Assembly (NCBI GenBank): GCA_036272915.1
Contig: DATAXV010000081.1
Location: 1 to 30,997 of the forward strand
Length of the DNA: 30,997 nt
Direction of reading: 5' to 3'
Origin: DATAXV01 sp036272915
GTDB lineage: Bacteria > Chloroflexota > Dormibacteria > Dormibacterales > Dormibacteraceae
The first letter of the stretch is position 1. Every line of letters starts with the position of its first letter. The position numbers and the translations under genes are program-made. The notes below the pieces were generated by a model. The model was not told the origin of the DNA, did no database searches, and was given only the letters and a program-made list of their open reading frames with translations. This document shows positions 15,994 to 23,148 of this stretch, in pieces.

Positions 15994-16022
15994 TTGACGC
16001 TAAATGGCATTGAGTGCATAAT
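15994..16022 (+). promoter_or_regulatory. Promoter of the second flavin monooxygenase
   Basis: TTGACG (15994-15999), exactly 17 bp, CATAAT (16017-16022) predict transcription from about 16029. The TTG of the -35 box is also the first possible start codon of the long frame, so that longer frame cannot be the translated one. Confidence 0.68.
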
Positions 16023-16034
16023 GGCATTCAATGC
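16007..16034. promoter_or_regulatory. Operator between divergent TetR and monooxygenase
   Basis: Perfect 7-bp arms GCATTGA and TCAATGC, 14 bp apart, overlie the -10 box and transcription start. A direct repeat ATGGCATT (16004 and 16021) is interleaved. The position suits repression by the divergent TetR protein. Confidence 0.6.
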
Positions 16035-16053
16035 AGAAATGGCGAGGCGAACG

Positions 16054-17178
16054 ATGACGGTGAGGCGGGCTCTGATCTCCGGCTACGGCATCGCCGGCGC
16101 GTCGATCGCCCACTGGCTGGTCCGAGCCGGATGGGAGGTCACCGTCGTGGAGCGCGCCGCCGCCGTTCGCTCCAGCGGCGCCCCGGTCGACGTGCGCGGC
16201 GACGCCGTCACCGCCCTGCGGGCGATGGGCTGCTACGAGGAGATCCGCGCTCTCTCGACCGGCGTCAGCGACGTCGAGTTCGTGGATCGGGCGGGCCGGC
16301 GTGTCGGCGGGTTCGCCATGGAGCCGTCCCCGGGCAAAGGGGACTTCGAGATCGCCAGGCATGACCTCGCCCAGGGGCTCACCCGCGCGGCGACCGGTGC
16401 GCGGATCCTGTGGGCGGACTCGATCGTCGAGGCGAGACAGGACGGCGACGGCGTCGACGCCGTGCTCGCCAGCGGCGCCCGGCTGCGATCCGACGTCCTC
16501 ATCGCCGCCGACGGGCTGCACTCGGCGCTGCGCCGGATGGTGGTGGATCCCGAGGACGCGGTCGTCGCCCCGCTCGGCCTCTGGATCGCGACGCTGCCCT
16601 GCCCGATCACGGCCGGTGACGGCCGGACGGTCCGCGTGTACAACGAGCCCGGCCGCTCGGTGGCGGTGCATCCGGCCGGCGGCCACCCGGGGGCGGCGCT
16701 GATGCTCCGTGACCGACCTCACGAGCGCTTGGACATGCGCGATCCCGAGGACCAGAAGGCGTTCCTGACCGGTGCCTTCGCCGGCTCGGGCTGGCTGGTG
16801 CCGAGCGTCCTCGAGCACCTCGCGGGCGCCGCGGACCTCTACTTCGACGAGGTGAGCCGCGTGCGGCTGGGCCGCTGGTGGAGGGGCCGGGTGGTCCTGA
16901 TCGGGGATGCGGCGTCCTCGGTCACGATCTTCGGCGACGGTTCGAGCATGGCCATCGCCGGCGCCTGGGAGCTGGCCAGGGCGCTGGAGCGGTTCCCGGA
17001 AGTCGGCGACGCGTTCGACGCCTACGAGCGCGCTCAGCGCCGGCGCGCGGAGCCGCTTCAGCGCCGGGTCCAGTTCGCGTCGCACTTTCTCGTCCCCGCG
17101 TGCGGCGCCGGCCTGGCCGCCCGGAACGTCTTCCTCCGCGCGATCGACCTGCGACGCCGGCGCGGCCCCCGGGACTGA
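16054..17178 (+). CDS. FAD-dependent monooxygenase (TetX-like fold)
   Basis: A 374-residue class A flavin monooxygenase. The FAD-binding loop is GYGIAG (~residues 10-15), a variant of GxGxxG common in this subgroup. AADGLHSALRR (DG motif region) and VVLIGDAASSVTIFGDGSSM (~285-305) follow. It would hydroxylate a small hydrophobic substrate using NAD(P)H and oxygen. I chose ATG 16054 because the promoter at 15994-16022 rules out the upstream starts at 15994 and 16021, and GAGG (16044-16047) lies 6 nt before it; ATG 16039 is possible. It is divergent from, and probably controlled by, the TetR gene at 15313-15975. Confidence 0.9.
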   Translation: MTVRRALISGYGIAGASIAHWLVRAGWEVTVVERAAAVRSSGAPVDVRGDAVTALRAMGCYEEIRALSTGVSDVEFVDRAGRRVGGFAMEPSPGKGDFEIARHDLAQGLTRAATGARILWADSIVEARQDGDGVDAVLASGARLRSDVLIAADGLHSALRRMVVDPEDAVVAPLGLWIATLPCPITAGDGRTVRVYNEPGRSVAVHPAGGHPGAALMLRDRPHERLDMRDPEDQKAFLTGAFAGSGWLVPSVLEHLAGAADLYFDEVSRVRLGRWWRGRVVLIGDAASSVTIFGDGSSMAIAGAWELARALERFPEVGDAFDAYERAQRRRAEPLQRRVQFASHFLVPACGAGLAARNVFLRAIDLRRRRGPRD

Positions 17179-17385
17179 GGCGCGGCCGGCGCGCCGGCTT
17201 GGAAACCCGCCCGGTGGGCCAGCGAGGGGGACCCCGTTCTGGACACGGCGTCCATGGCCCCTCGGAGCGGAGCTCCGCCGCCGTGGCCCGGTCGTGGGGG
17301 ACCCACGTCCCGGAACCGTCCCCGGAGTCGTCCACCTTCCGCCGCATTTCGCCACCGTGTCCAAGCCAAGGCGCCGGGCCTGCCT

Positions 17386-17391
17386 TAGACT
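17386..17391 (+). promoter_or_regulatory. -10 box for leaderless E1 alpha-E1 beta operon
   Basis: TAGACT ends 8 nt before the ATG at 17400. No Shine-Dalgarno sequence is present. The rest of the 221-bp gap after the monooxygenase shows only weak dyads (for example TGGACACGG at 17240 and CCGTGTCCA at 17355). Confidence 0.5.
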
Positions 17392-17399
17392 GCTGGGCG

Positions 17400-18470
17400 A
17401 TGACGGAGGGATCAGCCACGGTCACCATGCCGGAAACCCGGTCGGAGGAGGACCGCCTGCTACGCCGCATCTGGCGGGTGGTCGCCCTCTGCCGCGCCGT
17501 CGACGAGCGACTCTGGAAGCTCTCCCGGCAGGGCCGGTCGAGCTTCGTCCTCACCGCCCGGGGCCACGAGGTGGCCCAGGTCGCCAGCACCGCGGCGATG
17601 AGGCTCGGGGTCGACTCGGCCTGGCCCTACTACCGCGACATGGGCGTCGCCTTCGCCCTCGGCATCACGCCGTACGAGCTCCTGCTCGGGTCGATGGGCC
17701 GGGCCGAGGATCCCCACACCGGCGGCCGCCAGCTGACCATGCACCTGGCCAGCCCGGAGCGGAAGCTGGGGAGCATCTCCAGCGTCATCGCCGACCACAT
17801 CCCGCACGCGGTCGGCGCCGCCTACGCGGCCTGGGTGCGGCGCGAGGACAGCGTCGCCCTCTGCTGGTTCGGCGACGGCGCCACCTCGGCGGGGGCGACC
17901 CACGAGGCCATGAACCTGGCCGCCGCCCGGCGCCTGCCGGTCGTCTTCATCTGCGAGAACAACGGGCTCGCCATCAGCGTGCCCCTGCACCTGCAGACGT
18001 CGCTGACCTCGATCGCCGACCGGGCCAAGGGCTACACCATCCCCGGCGTCCGCGTCGACGGCACCGACGCCATCGCCGTCAACGACGCGACCCGGGAGGC
18101 CGTGGAGCGGGCGCGATCCGGTGCCGGCCCCTCGCTAATCGAGGCCGTCGTGCCCCGCATCCTCGCCCATTCCTCCCAGGACGACGACGCCTACCGCGAC
18201 CAGGCCGAGCTGGCCGCCGCCCAGGCGCGCGACCCGCTCCCCCGGCTGGAGCGCGAGCTCATCGGCCGCGGCGTCCTGACCGCCCAGGAGGCGCGCGCCG
18301 AGCACGAGCGGTTCGACCGGATGGTGCTGGCCGACGCCGATCGCGCCTGGTCCCGGCCAAAGCCCGAGGGGTCGCGCTTCAACCGCTGGCTCTTCGCCGG
18401 CGACGAGCCCCATCAGGCCGCGTCCGACATCGGCCTCGGTCCGCTGCCCGGAGGCGTATTCGATGACTGA
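17400..18470 (+). CDS. 2-oxoacid dehydrogenase E1 alpha subunit (pyruvate or branched-chain)
   Basis: A 356-residue thiamine-diphosphate-dependent dehydrogenase alpha subunit. It decarboxylates a 2-oxoacid and passes the acyl group to lipoyl-E2. The ThDP motif GDG...NN is clear: GDGATSAGATHEAMN begins near residue 158 and ends at ENN (~190). The region around AHSSQDDDAYRD (~260) corresponds to the E1 alpha phosphorylation-loop area. It overlaps the beta gene by 8 nt, as expected for an alpha2beta2 E1. Branched-chain 2-oxoacid, pyruvate and acetoin forms share these features and cannot be separated here. The frame is open upstream over the monooxygenase end, but the TAGACT box sets the start at 17400. 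Confidence 0.93.
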   Translation: MTEGSATVTMPETRSEEDRLLRRIWRVVALCRAVDERLWKLSRQGRSSFVLTARGHEVAQVASTAAMRLGVDSAWPYYRDMGVAFALGITPYELLLGSMGRAEDPHTGGRQLTMHLASPERKLGSISSVIADHIPHAVGAAYAAWVRREDSVALCWFGDGATSAGATHEAMNLAAARRLPVVFICENNGLAISVPLHLQTSLTSIADRAKGYTIPGVRVDGTDAIAVNDATREAVERARSGAGPSLIEAVVPRILAHSSQDDDAYRDQAELAAAQARDPLPRLERELIGRGVLTAQEARAEHERFDRMVLADADRAWSRPKPEGSRFNRWLFAGDEPHQAASDIGLGPLPGGVFDD

Positions 18471-19467
18471 GGCCCTGGTCGCCGCCCCGCCCGAGGGCAT
18501 CACCATGATCGAGGCGGTCCAGCAGGCGCTGATCGAGGAGATGCGCCGCGATCCCAGCGTCGTCGTCATGGGCGAGGACGTGGCCATCAAGGGCGGCGTC
18601 TTCCGCGCTACCAAGGGCCTGCTCGAGGAGTTCGGCGACCGGCGGGTGCTGGACACCCCGATCGCCGAGGCGGTCATCGCCGGCGCCGCCATCGGCGCCG
18701 CCATGTCCGGCCTGCGGCCGGTCGCCGAGTTCCAGTTCGCCGACTACATCCACCCCGCCTACGAGCAGATCGTCAACCAGGCGGCGACCATGCGCTGGCG
18801 GACGGTCGGCAACGTCGGCGTCCCGATCGTGCTCCGGGCCCCCTTCGGCGGCGGCATCTCCGGCGGCATCTACCACTCCCAGAGCGTGGAGGCCCTCTAC
18901 TGCCATGTGCCCGGGCTCAAGGTCGTGGTCCCGGCCACCCCGCGCGACGCCAAGGGGCTGCTCAAGGCCGCCATCCGCGATGACGACCCCGTCCTCTTCT
19001 TCGAGCACAAGAAGAGCTACCGGCGCTACCGGGAGCTGGTGCCCGACGACGAGGTCCTGCCCATCGGCAAGGCCCGGCTCGACCGCGAGGGCGACACCGT
19101 CTCGGTCATCACCTACGGGGTCGGCGTGCACCACGCTCGCGAGGCGGCGGCGGCGCTGGCCGAGGAGGGGATCGAGATCGAGATCCTCGACCTGCGCACC
19201 CTGGCCCCGCTCGACCACGATGCCATCGCCCGCACCGTCGGCCGGACCCACCGGGCCCTGATCGTTCACGAGGCCAACCGGACCATGGGCATCGGCGCCG
19301 AGATCGCCGCCTTCATCGCCGACGACCTCTTCATGGACCTGGACGCGCCCGTCCGCCGCGTCTGCGGGCAGGACAGCCACCTGCCCTACAACGCGCCCGA
19401 GGAGCAGGAGATCATCCCCGATCCGGGGAGGGTCGCCGAGGCCGTCCGGCGCCTCGCGTCCTACTGA
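18463..19467 (+). CDS. 2-oxoacid dehydrogenase E1 beta subunit
   Basis: A 334-residue E1 beta subunit, the partner of the preceding gene. Recognisable parts are MGEDVAIKGGVFRATKGLLE, DTPIAEAVIAGAAIGAAMSG, the EFQFADYIHPAYEQI stretch, and the C-terminal transketolase domain with EILDLRTLAPLD and VHEANRTMGIGAEIA. Length is normal. In most bacteria a lipoyl acyltransferase (E2) follows; here the next gene is an unrelated telA-like gene, so E2 and E3 must be supplied from elsewhere. Confidence 0.95.
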   Translation: MTEALVAAPPEGITMIEAVQQALIEEMRRDPSVVVMGEDVAIKGGVFRATKGLLEEFGDRRVLDTPIAEAVIAGAAIGAAMSGLRPVAEFQFADYIHPAYEQIVNQAATMRWRTVGNVGVPIVLRAPFGGGISGGIYHSQSVEALYCHVPGLKVVVPATPRDAKGLLKAAIRDDDPVLFFEHKKSYRRYRELVPDDEVLPIGKARLDREGDTVSVITYGVGVHHAREAAAALAEEGIEIEILDLRTLAPLDHDAIARTVGRTHRALIVHEANRTMGIGAEIAAFIADDLFMDLDAPVRRVCGQDSHLPYNAPEEQEIIPDPGRVAEAVRRLASY

Positions 19468-19510
19468 TACCGAGTTCGCGCTCCCTGGCCGCCGCCCCGT
19501 GACCGGCCGG

Positions 19511-19529
19511 GCCGGAAACCGTCTCCGGC
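19511..19529 (+). terminator. Short stem-loop after the E1 beta gene
   Basis: GCCGGA and TCCGGC form a perfect 6-bp stem with a 7-nt loop in the 163-bp gap before the telA-like gene. It lacks a T run, so termination is only possible, not shown. Confidence 0.28.
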
Positions 19530-19630
19530 TGTGGCATGCTGTCTTTGGGGGGCAGGAGGGGACTCGCCCGAGGAAGCCGAGCGTTTTTCCATTGAAGGCG
19601 AGCCATCCCTTGCCACACAGGAGGCACCAG

Positions 19631-20860
19631 ATGACGGAAGAGCGGACGGGTTCGGAGCTGCAGGTGCAGGCTCCACAGGACCTCGTACTAGAACCGCCCA
19701 AGCCCGTGGCCGCGGTGACGACGTCGCAGGCCGAGGGAACGGTCGCGGTCAACAGCGAGACCGCCAACCAGATCGAGAGCGCGGTGAGCGGGTTCGTCGA
19801 ATCCCTCTCCACCATGGACATCCACTCACCCGAGTTCCAGCGGAAGGTCCAGTCGGTCAGCCAGATGGGGAACCAGGAGATCCGGCGTTCGTCGGAGGTC
19901 TCCAACCGCTTCCTCCAGCGCCCGACCGGGGCGATGGACAAGGGCCCGCTGGGCCAGGCCTCGAACGTCTCGACGGCCCTGGTCTCGCTGCGGCGCCAGA
20001 TCGAGGACCTCGATCCCTCCAAGAACATGCGGAGGCGGCCCGGCTTCCTCCGCTCGCGGCTGACCAACCGGGTCCGCGACTACTTCCACAAGTACCAGTC
20101 GGCGCAGACCAACATCGAGGCCGTCATCAAGGGCCTCTACCGGGGCAAGGACGAGCTCCTGCGCGACAACGCCGCGATCGACCAGGAGAAGGTCAAGCTC
20201 TGGCAGATGAAGGACCGCCTCGAGCAGTACTCCTACATGGCCGGCAAGCTCGACGACGCCCTCGCCGAGAAGATCGCCGTGATCGAGGACTCCGACCCGG
20301 AGAAGGCCAAGACGATGAAGGAGGACGTCCTCTTCTACGTCCGCCAGAAGCGCCAGGACCTGCTCACGCAGCTGGCGGTGACGGTGCAGGGCTACCTCGC
20401 CCTCGACCTGGTCCGCAAGAACAACGTCGAACTGATCAAGGGCGTCGACCGCGCCACCACGACGACCGTCGCCGCGCTGCGCACGGCCGTCATGACCGCC
20501 CTCGCCCTGGGCAGCCAGAAGCTGGTCCTGGACCAGATCACCGCCCTCAACAGCACCACCGGCGATTTGATCGAGAGCACCTCGCAGATGCTCCGGCAGC
20601 AGTCCGCCGACATCCAGCAGCAGTCGGCCAGCGCCACCGTCGGCGTGGAGAAGCTGCAGGCGGCGTTCAACAACATCTATCAGACGATGGACGCCATCGA
20701 CTCCTTCAAGGTGACCGCTCTGGAGAACATGCGGCAGACGGTGGACGCACTGTCCAACGAGGTCGACAAGTCCCGCTCCTACATCGAGCGGGCGCGAGCG
20801 GCGGAGGTTGGTGCGCAGACGGCGGAGCTCTCGCTGCCTGCGGCGATGCGAGACAGATGA
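19631..20860 (+). CDS. TelA-family protein (toxic anion resistance/stress)
   Basis: A 409-residue, mostly helical TelA-family protein. Typical parts are the central YFHKYQSAQTNIEAVIKGLY region, LYRGKDELLRDNAAIDQEK, and the C-terminal helices NNVELIKGVDRATTTTVAAL and ITALNSTTGDLIESTSQMLR. Family members associate with tellurite, antibiotic or cell-envelope stress phenotypes, but their molecular role is unclear. ATG 19631 follows AGGAGG with a 6-nt spacer. The frame opens earlier, at 19499, but without supporting signals. The next gene starts one base after its stop, so the two form a tight operon. The usual XpaC-type neighbour is absent, and a different protein sits in its place. Confidence 0.9.
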   Translation: MTEERTGSELQVQAPQDLVLEPPKPVAAVTTSQAEGTVAVNSETANQIESAVSGFVESLSTMDIHSPEFQRKVQSVSQMGNQEIRRSSEVSNRFLQRPTGAMDKGPLGQASNVSTALVSLRRQIEDLDPSKNMRRRPGFLRSRLTNRVRDYFHKYQSAQTNIEAVIKGLYRGKDELLRDNAAIDQEKVKLWQMKDRLEQYSYMAGKLDDALAEKIAVIEDSDPEKAKTMKEDVLFYVRQKRQDLLTQLAVTVQGYLALDLVRKNNVELIKGVDRATTTTVAALRTAVMTALALGSQKLVLDQITALNSTTGDLIESTSQMLRQQSADIQQQSASATVGVEKLQAAFNNIYQTMDAIDSFKVTALENMRQTVDALSNEVDKSRSYIERARAAEVGAQTAELSLPAAMRDR

Positions 20861-20861
20861 C

Positions 20862-21503
20862 GTGGATCCGTTCGCTGCGCTGGGGGCCCTCCTCAGTCAG
20901 GCCTCGGGCGTGGAGTGGGTTCTCATCGGGCTCGGCATCTTCGTCGTGGCCAGGGCCTCACGGGGTATGCGACGCAGCAACCGGGGGCTGCCTCCACCGC
21001 GGACGCGGCCGCCCCGCTACATGCCTCCGCCTCGCCCGGCCCCGCCTCCGCCCCGGGTCCCGCCGCCACGGCCACGGCCGGTGGAGGACGTGAGCCCGAT
21101 GAACTCGCCGCGGCTGCCGCCGTCGGTGCGCCTCAAGGTGCAGCAGATCCGGCGCAAGGCGGACGGGCTGATGCAGTACGCCAAGGACTTCCCGGTCGGG
21201 TCGGAGGAGCTGTACGTGGTCCAGGCGACCACCACCGACTACCTGCCGGCGACGCTCCAGGCCTATCTGCGGATTCCCGGCGGCACCGAGAACACGCCCG
21301 TCACCGACGACGGCAAGACACCGTGGCAGGTCCTCTGGGAGCAGCTGACGCTGATCGAGGGCAAGCTCGACGAGATGGCGCTCAACCTGCAGCACCGCAA
21401 CTCCGAGCAGCTGGTCGCCAACGGGCAGTTCCTCCGCGAGCGGCTGCAGCAGGCCAGCGACGACTTCGACCTGGCGCGGAAGCGGGGACCGGAGGAGAAG
21501 TGA
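20862..21503 (+). CDS. Membrane-anchored Pro-rich protein, TelA partner (unknown function)
   Basis: A 213-residue protein not matched to a family I can name. It has an N-terminal hydrophobic helix (~residues 10-28, SGVEWVLIGLGIFVVARA), then a Pro/Arg linker (~38-75), then a C-terminal helical domain (~85-205) that includes TDYLPATLQAYLRIP and a predicted coiled coil. The YLPxxLxxYL segment recalls the C-terminal part of XpaC-like proteins that usually accompany TelA, so it may be a divergent or analogous partner. GTG at 20862 follows the telA stop with one base between. The architecture suggests a protein tethered to the membrane with its helical domain in the cytoplasm. Confidence 0.8.
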   Translation: MDPFAALGALLSQASGVEWVLIGLGIFVVARASRGMRRSNRGLPPPRTRPPRYMPPPRPAPPPPRVPPPRPRPVEDVSPMNSPRLPPSVRLKVQQIRRKADGLMQYAKDFPVGSEELYVVQATTTDYLPATLQAYLRIPGGTENTPVTDDGKTPWQVLWEQLTLIEGKLDEMALNLQHRNSEQLVANGQFLRERLQQASDDFDLARKRGPEEK

Positions 21504-21534
21504 TCGCCGGCGGGCCGCTGCCCGCCGCAGATCA
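21501..21534. terminator. Strong stem-loop at the end of the TelA-partner gene
   Basis: TGATC-gc-CGGCGGGC, loop CGCT, GCCCGCCG-ca-GATCA: an 8-bp perfect inner stem, a 2x2 mismatch and a 5-bp outer stem that includes the stop codon. It is likely a terminator or 3'-end stabiliser for the TelA operon. Confidence 0.55.
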
Positions 21535-21546
21535 CGTCGTCCCGCT

Positions 21547-21563
21547 CGCCTGAACCGGAGGCG
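21547..21563. repeat. Small stem-loop in convergent gap
   Basis: CGCCT and AGGCG pair around a 7-nt loop (GAACCGG). It lies between the two larger hairpins of this 99-bp convergent gap. Confidence 0.3.
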
Positions 21564-21573
21564 GGATTGCGGA

Positions 21574-21599
21574 GCCGGTCCGGAAGCCGCCGGACCGGC
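21574..21599. terminator. Stem-loop after the minus-strand hypothetical gene
   Basis: GCCGGTCCGG and CCGGACCGGC form a perfect 10-bp stem with a 6-nt loop. It ends 3 nt from the stop of the gene at 21603-22148, so it probably terminates that gene. Confidence 0.55.
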
Positions 21600-21602
21600 C
21601 CT

Positions 21603-22148
21603 TCAGCGAAGCCCGAGGTCGTCCGACGGGTCCTCCCGGCCCGCCCGCAGGCGGCCCTGTTCCAGCGACTCGGCGATCCATTCTCCGAACCGGGAGCCGA
21701 GGATGGGCGGCCGTCCGCGCCACTCGCTCAGCGCCCGGGCGGCCCGCCTCCAGTCGGAGTCCCAGTAGGCGGCCACCTCCAGGTCGACCTGCCGCCCGTC
21801 GTCGAAGACGTACCAGCCGGGCTCCGAGAAGGGCTCGGCCAGCCAGCCGATGAGGCGGCCGTGGTTCTTCGTGGCGGTGCGTGCCAGCCCGCGGCCGATG
21901 TCGGCCGCCGCCGGTTCCAGCGGCCGTCTGGTGTGGAGGAGCGGGGCCAGCCCGTGCCCCAGCCGCTTGATCTGGCCGCTGGGGATGCCGAGGACGAGCT
22001 CGTCCTCGGGGACGGATTCGCTCGGGTGCTTGATCATCCAGAGGTGCGAGATCGGCGTCGGTCCGCCGTCGAGGATGGCCGCGAGCTGAGCCGGAACGCC
22101 CGACAGGTCGGGCCCGCGTAGCAGCTCCGGTTCGAGGATCGCCGTCAT
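21603..22148 (-). CDS. Hypothetical protein
   Basis: A 181-residue soluble protein with no family I recognise. It contains no signal peptide or membrane segment. Aromatic clusters (GWYVFDDGRQVDLEVAAYW, then DSDWRRAARALSEWRGRPPI) suggest a folded globular domain. Coding is supported by a leaderless start (TAGCCT box ending 8 nt before ATG 22148) and a perfect 10-bp hairpin right after the stop. A GTG six bases further upstream is less likely. It stands alone, convergent with the TelA operon and separated from the dehalogenase gene by about 80 bp. Confidence 0.68.
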   Translation of the reverse strand: MTAILEPELLRGPDLSGVPAQLAAILDGGPTPISHLWMIKHPSESVPEDELVLGIPSGQIKRLGHGLAPLLHTRRPLEPAAADIGRGLARTATKNHGRLIGWLAEPFSEPGWYVFDDGRQVDLEVAAYWDSDWRRAARALSEWRGRPPILGSRFGEWIAESLEQGRLRAGREDPSDDLGLR

Positions 22149-22156
22149 CTCCACGG

Positions 22157-22162
22157 AGGCTA
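22157..22162 (-). promoter_or_regulatory. -10 box for leaderless hypothetical gene
   Basis: TAGCCT on the minus strand ends 8 nt before ATG 22148. Confidence 0.4.
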
Positions 22163-22230
22163 CCGGCGTCCGGCGGACGCGACGCGGACGAAGGTGGACG
22201 GGCCTGGGACCCGACGGTCCCGAGCATGGC

Positions 22231-23100
22231 TCACCGGATGGCGCGGAGCCGGTGACGGTCGGCCCAGGCGACGATCGCGGCGGCGATGGCCTCGGGCTGG
22301 TCCTCCGGCACGACGTGGGTGGCGAAGCCGCACTGCGCGATCTCGAGCCCGGAGATGTTCGAGGCGCACCAGTCGACCAGGCGCCGGCCCATGAGGATGC
22401 CGGGGCCGTCGGGGTCGAAGGCGAGGAGCAGCTTGGGCACGGAGGGGCTGGCGGCGAGCCAGAGGTCGTACGCCTCGACCCGCGCGACCACCTCGGCGGG
22501 GTCTCCGTCGACCGGCATCGAGCGTGGCCAGCGCAGCAGCGGCAGCCGGCTCTCCCGCGTCGGGTACGGCCTCCTGTAGATCTCGCGATCCTCGTCGGTG
22601 ACGCGGTCCCCGCTCCGGCCCAGTGACCGCTCCAGCTGCGCGTTCTGATCCAGGATCATCTCCTCGCCGACACCGGGCGTCTTGATCGCCGCGAAGTACC
22701 CTCGCGCCGGATCCGGGAACTCGTCGCCGACCATCGGCTTGATGATGGTCTCCATCAAGGCGATGCCCCGCACCCGGCCGGGGTTCCGGCTCGCCCAGTC
22801 GAGGGCGAGCGCCCCGCCCCAGTCGTGGCCGACCAGGATCACCCCGTCCAGTTCCATGGCGTCGAACCAGGCGTCGAGGTAGCGGGCCTGGTCGTCGTAG
22901 GTGTAGTCGATCGGCGGCTTGCCCGAGTCGCCCATGCCGATCAGGTCCGGCGCGATCAGGCGCCCCGGCTCCCCGATCCGGGGCAGCACGTGACGCCACA
23001 CGTGGGAGGAGGTGGGGTTTCCGTGGAGGAACACCAGAGGCGTTCCCGATCCGCTCTCCCGGTAGGACATGGTCGAGTCGAGGACGTTCACGTTGGGCAT
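22231..23100 (-). CDS. Haloalkane dehalogenase (alpha/beta hydrolase)
   Basis: A 289-residue alpha/beta hydrolase with the complete catalytic pentad of subfamily II haloalkane dehalogenases: N28 (HGNPTSS) and W94 for halide binding, nucleophile D93 (GHDWGG), acid E117 (ALMETI) and base H262 (ATHVVPED). These enzymes hydrolyse carbon-halogen bonds to give an alcohol and halide. The length and the DLIGMGDSGKP loop fit. ATG 23100 has AAAGGAG with an 8-nt spacer. It is divergent from a MarR regulator, and two palindromes lie between them, suggesting inducible expression. Some members with this pentad have other natural substrates, so true dehalogenase activity is probable but not proven. Confidence 0.9.
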   Translation of the reverse strand: MPNVNVLDSTMSYRESGSGTPLVFLHGNPTSSHVWRHVLPRIGEPGRLIAPDLIGMGDSGKPPIDYTYDDQARYLDAWFDAMELDGVILVGHDWGGALALDWASRNPGRVRGIALMETIIKPMVGDEFPDPARGYFAAIKTPGVGEEMILDQNAQLERSLGRSGDRVTDEDREIYRRPYPTRESRLPLLRWPRSMPVDGDPAEVVARVEAYDLWLAASPSVPKLLLAFDPDGPGILMGRRLVDWCASNISGLEIAQCGFATHVVPEDQPEAIAAAIVAWADRHRLRAIR

Positions 23101-23126
23101 GACGAGGACTCCTTTGCTCTCGGTTC

Positions 23127-23132
23127 TATCAT
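23127..23132 (+). promoter_or_regulatory. -10 box of the MarR gene
   Basis: TATCAT ends 6 nt before the GTG at 23139, fitting the leaderless pattern. Confidence 0.45.
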
Positions 23133-23148
23133 GGTCAGGTGCCTGACC
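23133..23148. promoter_or_regulatory. MarR-type operator 1
   Basis: GGTCAGG-TG-CCTGACC is a perfect 7-bp inverted repeat next to the MarR -10 box and overlapping the GTG start at 23139, in the shared region with the dehalogenase gene. Confidence 0.7.

Noticed and set aside
17240..17363. Inverted pair TGGACACGG/CCGTGTCCA upstream of E1 alpha
   Set aside because: The arms are over 100 bp apart in GC-rich DNA and do not frame a promoter; likely chance.
19468..19630. Possible riboswitch in the leader of the telA-like gene
   Set aside because: I could not match it to any known aptamer consensus; only a 6-bp hairpin and a weak CTCGCC/GGCGAG dyad are seen.
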